Positions 62,513 to 64,000 of a stretch of 64,000 nucleotides of DNA are shown piece after piece; within the stretch, counting starts at the first letter, position 1; each line of letters starts with the position of its first letter. Under the pieces are notes generated by a model. The model was not told where the DNA came from. It saw only the letters and a list, made by a program, of their open reading frames with translations, and searched no databases. Both the position numbers and the translations under genes were made by a program. Source of the stretch: Adiantum capillus-veneris (taxonomy: Eukaryota > Streptophyta > Polypodiopsida > Polypodiales > Pteridaceae); NCBI GenBank assembly GCA_014529385.2, contig CM043953.1, forward strand, positions 108,444,549 through 108,508,548. The letters run 5' to 3'.

Positions 62513-64000
62513 TTATACTTGTTGTGTCAACTTTTGCAAAGGATGAAGCAACTCCGAGGCTAAGTGAATGAAGCGTGACATATACTTCACCTTCTGAATG
62601 AAAGAGATGACCTCCTTAAGACTCTTCGGTGATGGGAGCTCAATAAGAGCCTTTGCCTTTGAAGGATCCACCTCAATGCCTTTATAGGAAACCTTGTGAC
62701 CAAGCAAGATCACTTCATCCTCAGCTATGTGACACTTGTCGGGGTTGAGTTGACCTCCCATGTCATAGAGCTTCTTTAAACCTTCTTCTACCCTTTGTAG
62801 ATGCAATAATTTTGAGCTATAAATGCAAAAATCATCAATAAAAACCCTAATGGACTTTCCAAAGAATGCTTGAAACACCATGTTCATGAAGCGTTGGAAA
62901 GTTGCAGGAGCATTTGTCAGGCCAAATGGCATGACTCTAAAAGCATAACAACCCCAAGGAGTGATAAAGGTTGTTTTCAATTGATCCTCCAATGCGATAC
63001 CTATTTGAAAGTAACCCGAGTAGCCATCGCACACAGTGTACTTCTCATGACCAGCTACCTCATTTAGTATCTCATCCTGGAATGGGAGGGGAAAGTGATC
63101 TCTTTTTGTTGCCTCATTGAGTGGACGATAATCCACACACACCCTCCACTTGCCGTTCTTCTTAGGAGTGACAACAACAGGAGAGACCCACTCTGAATTC
63201 TCCACTGGATAAATGAACCCTGCTGCTAGAAGCTTTCTTACCTCCTTGAGTAAAGCCTGCTCCTTGATGACTCCTAGCCTTCGTAGCTTCTGAGCCTTAG
63301 GTGTGGCCTCTGGCTTCAACTCAATCTTGTGTTGAAAAACATCTACTCCACGCACGTCGGTGTAGTCTTTCGCAAAAAGCCTAGGAAACTTCCTTAGCAC
63401 ACATTTGAACTCCTCTCTTTCATCCTTTGTAAGTGTTGTTGATAGCATACCTTCCAACATCCCTTCATCTTGATCACCTTCGTTCTCTTGAGGACCTACC
63501 TCCTCCAAGCCTGGACAAGAGGTCTCTTGGTTGCTTGGCTTAAACCTTACCCCCATGACTTCGATGGAAGACTCCTCTTCAGTAATGCTGCCGCTACTTT
63601 CTTCTTCTGAAGTGCTATCGGTCCAACCTTCTTCCGTCTCACTTTGAGATGATTCTTCATGGAGCTCCTCTTGGCGTTGCTCCTTCATGTCAAAGACAAC
63701 CTTCCTGTGATTGTCATTCCTGCAAATTAGCTTTCCACTCTCCCAATCCTGCAAAGCTCGCATTTTCATTAGCCATGGTCTTCCTAGGATAAATGGGTAA
63801 CCATTTCCCTTGGTAGACATGACATAGAAATCCACTGCCTTCTTAATGCCAAAGGCCTCCACAAAAACATTTTTACAAATGCCTACGCACCTAGCCTTGC
63901 TATTGTTTGCCATCTTGACCCTAATTTCAGGTGTTTCATGGATGTGCATGCCTAGTTTTTGCATGAGTCCCTCTGTCATGATGCAAATTTGTGCACCCCC
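62513..64000 (-). pseudogene. pol: Pol 5' part: protease and reverse transcriptase, cut by one stop
   Basis: At the right edge the frame opens with G-G-A just inside the window, the end of an Asp-Gly-Gly-Ala protease motif whose Asp lies outside. F-I-L-G-R-P-W-L follows near 63780. An acidic linker precedes [37 protein letters not shown] and catalytic F-I-D-D-F-C-I-Y-S near 62840-62815. A single TAA at 62513-62515 ends the frame in the RT-RNase H connection, and the same frame then runs on to 60098. One base change could account for the break. Gag and the 5' LTR are to the right of the window. Confidence 0.88.

Overview
The window reads as a piece of a large, transposon-packed land-plant nuclear genome. 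Evidence: Ty3/gypsy and Ty1/copia LTR retrotransposons with plant-type primer-binding sites (tRNA-iMet, tRNA-Asp), a chromovirus, elements of the Athila/Tat branch (one with the second, archaeal-type RNase H), L1-type LINE remnants, a pentatricopeptide-repeat (PPR) gene fragment and GT..AG intron-like boundaries. The PPR style and element mix would fit a fern or another large-genome non-seed or seed plant; the species cannot be fixed from the sequence. I found no intact host gene, rRNA, tRNA gene or CRISPR array.

Layout. 1-12.2 kb: an L1-type LINE remnant split by a three-LTR chromovirus compound (935-11953) flanked by the repeat ACTTC. 12.2-15.4 kb: more LINE remnants. 15.7-17.9 kb: an unrecognised, decayed multi-exon sequence (block A), interrupted by a 13.9-kb minus-strand Athila/Tat-type element (17898-31755, repeat ACAAG) and resuming at 31756. 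32.7-55.5 kb: solo LTRs, a split copia element, a deletion-derivative Athila/Tat-type element, a second copy of the unrecognised sequence (block B), an unidentified minus-strand gene-like region, a PPR fragment split by a solo LTR (repeat GGTAA), and a cluster of hairpin repeats. 55.5-57.4 kb: the 5' end of a third Athila/Tat-type copy. 57.8-64 kb: the 3' part of a minus-strand Tat/Ogre-type element with two RNase H domains, running off the right edge.

The main structural discovery is that 33377-53552 (about 20.2 kb) appears to be inverted. Reversing it on paper rejoins several independent objects at once: an LTR missing 19 bp at its end (32821-33376) meets exactly those 19 bp (53552-53534); its target repeat GAGCT at 32816-32820 finds its partner at 50440-50444; a chromovirus solo LTR becomes continuous; the two halves of one copia element (33377-36118 and 53553-55456, each with a 227-bp LTR) come together; and the LTR of the third Athila/Tat-type copy, into which that copia had jumped, becomes whole.

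The main coding discovery is in the 13.9-kb element. Besides gag and a long pol, it carries a 3' ORF in the same frame as pol, behind two in-frame stops, which opens with a second retropepsin-like domain (DTGA ... LGR), followed by four W-x-P-K/R motifs. The same element has asparagine at the position of the integrase catalytic glutamate.

How the genes work together: each element encodes Gag (particle and RNA binding), protease, reverse transcriptase/RNase H and integrase, expressed from promoters in its LTR. Most copies are broken by stops, frameshifts or nested insertions. The least damaged are the pol of the 13.9-kb element and the pol at the right edge, which has one internal stop.
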